Assembly (NCBI GenBank): GCA_946886545.1
Contig: CAMPIU010000217.1
Coordinates: 1-5,621, forward strand
DNA length: 5,621 nt
Source of the DNA: an uncultured Flavobacteriales bacterium
Lineage (GTDB): Bacteria; Bacteroidota; Bacteroidia; Flavobacteriales; Crocinitomicaceae
Direction: 5' to 3'
The translations under genes and the position numbers were made by a program. Shown here piece after piece: positions 5,610-5,621 of this stretch. Numbering within the stretch: the stretch's first letter is position 1; every line of letters starts with the position of its first letter. A model generated the notes under the pieces. That model had not been told where the DNA came from. It ran no database searches and worked only from the letters and a program-made list of their open reading frames with translations.

Positions 5610-5621
5610 GCTGCCTGGTAC
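5594..5621 (+). CDS. Possible start of a divergent gene (partial, runs off the right edge)
   Basis: ATG at 5594 is preceded by GAAAGG and opens a frame reading MKRIGSCLV before the window ends. A basic start followed by hydrophobic residues could be the beginning of a signal peptide, with a Cys at position 7. Only nine codons are visible, and the frame overlaps the probable lipB promoter on the other strand, so this is tentative. Confidence 0.25.

Overview
This 5.6-kb window comes from an AT-rich genome of the Bacteroidota, most likely the Flavobacteriales. The evidence is the A-rich translation starts without clear Shine-Dalgarno sequences, several TAnnTTTG boxes (the -7 element of Bacteroidetes promoters), a Bacteroidetes-type small conserved protein, and two kinds of intergenic palindrome of a style common in these genomes. 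The phylum call is fairly firm. The order is an inference and no genus is claimed.

Layout. The left edge (1-340, + strand) holds what looks like the last codons of nuoI, followed by the first 34 codons of nuoJ, both subunits of respiratory complex I. nuoJ then breaks off abruptly and runs into a GC-rich inverted repeat (246-323). The rest of nuoJ and all later nuo genes are absent. Directly after the repeat comes an intact hppD (353-1516, +), encoding 4-hydroxyphenylpyruvate dioxygenase of tyrosine catabolism. A composite palindrome (1521-1595) separates hppD from a convergent block of four minus-strand genes.

Read in the direction of transcription from the right, that block is lipB (octanoyltransferase, 5485-4787), a membrane-anchored SxxK serine hydrolase of the class C beta-lactamase superfamily (4784-3555), a small conserved protein of unknown function (3524-3114) and a multi-membrane-span GT39/ArnT-like glycosyltransferase (3094-1613). 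Gaps of 2, 30 and 19 bases suggest one operon. A TATATTTG box lies upstream of lipB, and a possible internal TAACTTTG box precedes the small protein gene. The products have no obvious common pathway: lipoate attachment, envelope hydrolysis and envelope glycosylation. The rightmost 28 bases may be the start of a divergent gene.

The main anomaly is the nuoJ break at the inverted repeat. It is either a genuine rearrangement that separated the complex I operon, or a false join of two contigs at a dispersed repeat. I see no defence system, transposase gene, CRISPR array or RNA gene, and no clearly new biological system. The most unusual material is in the two palindromic repeat elements and the nuoJ junction.
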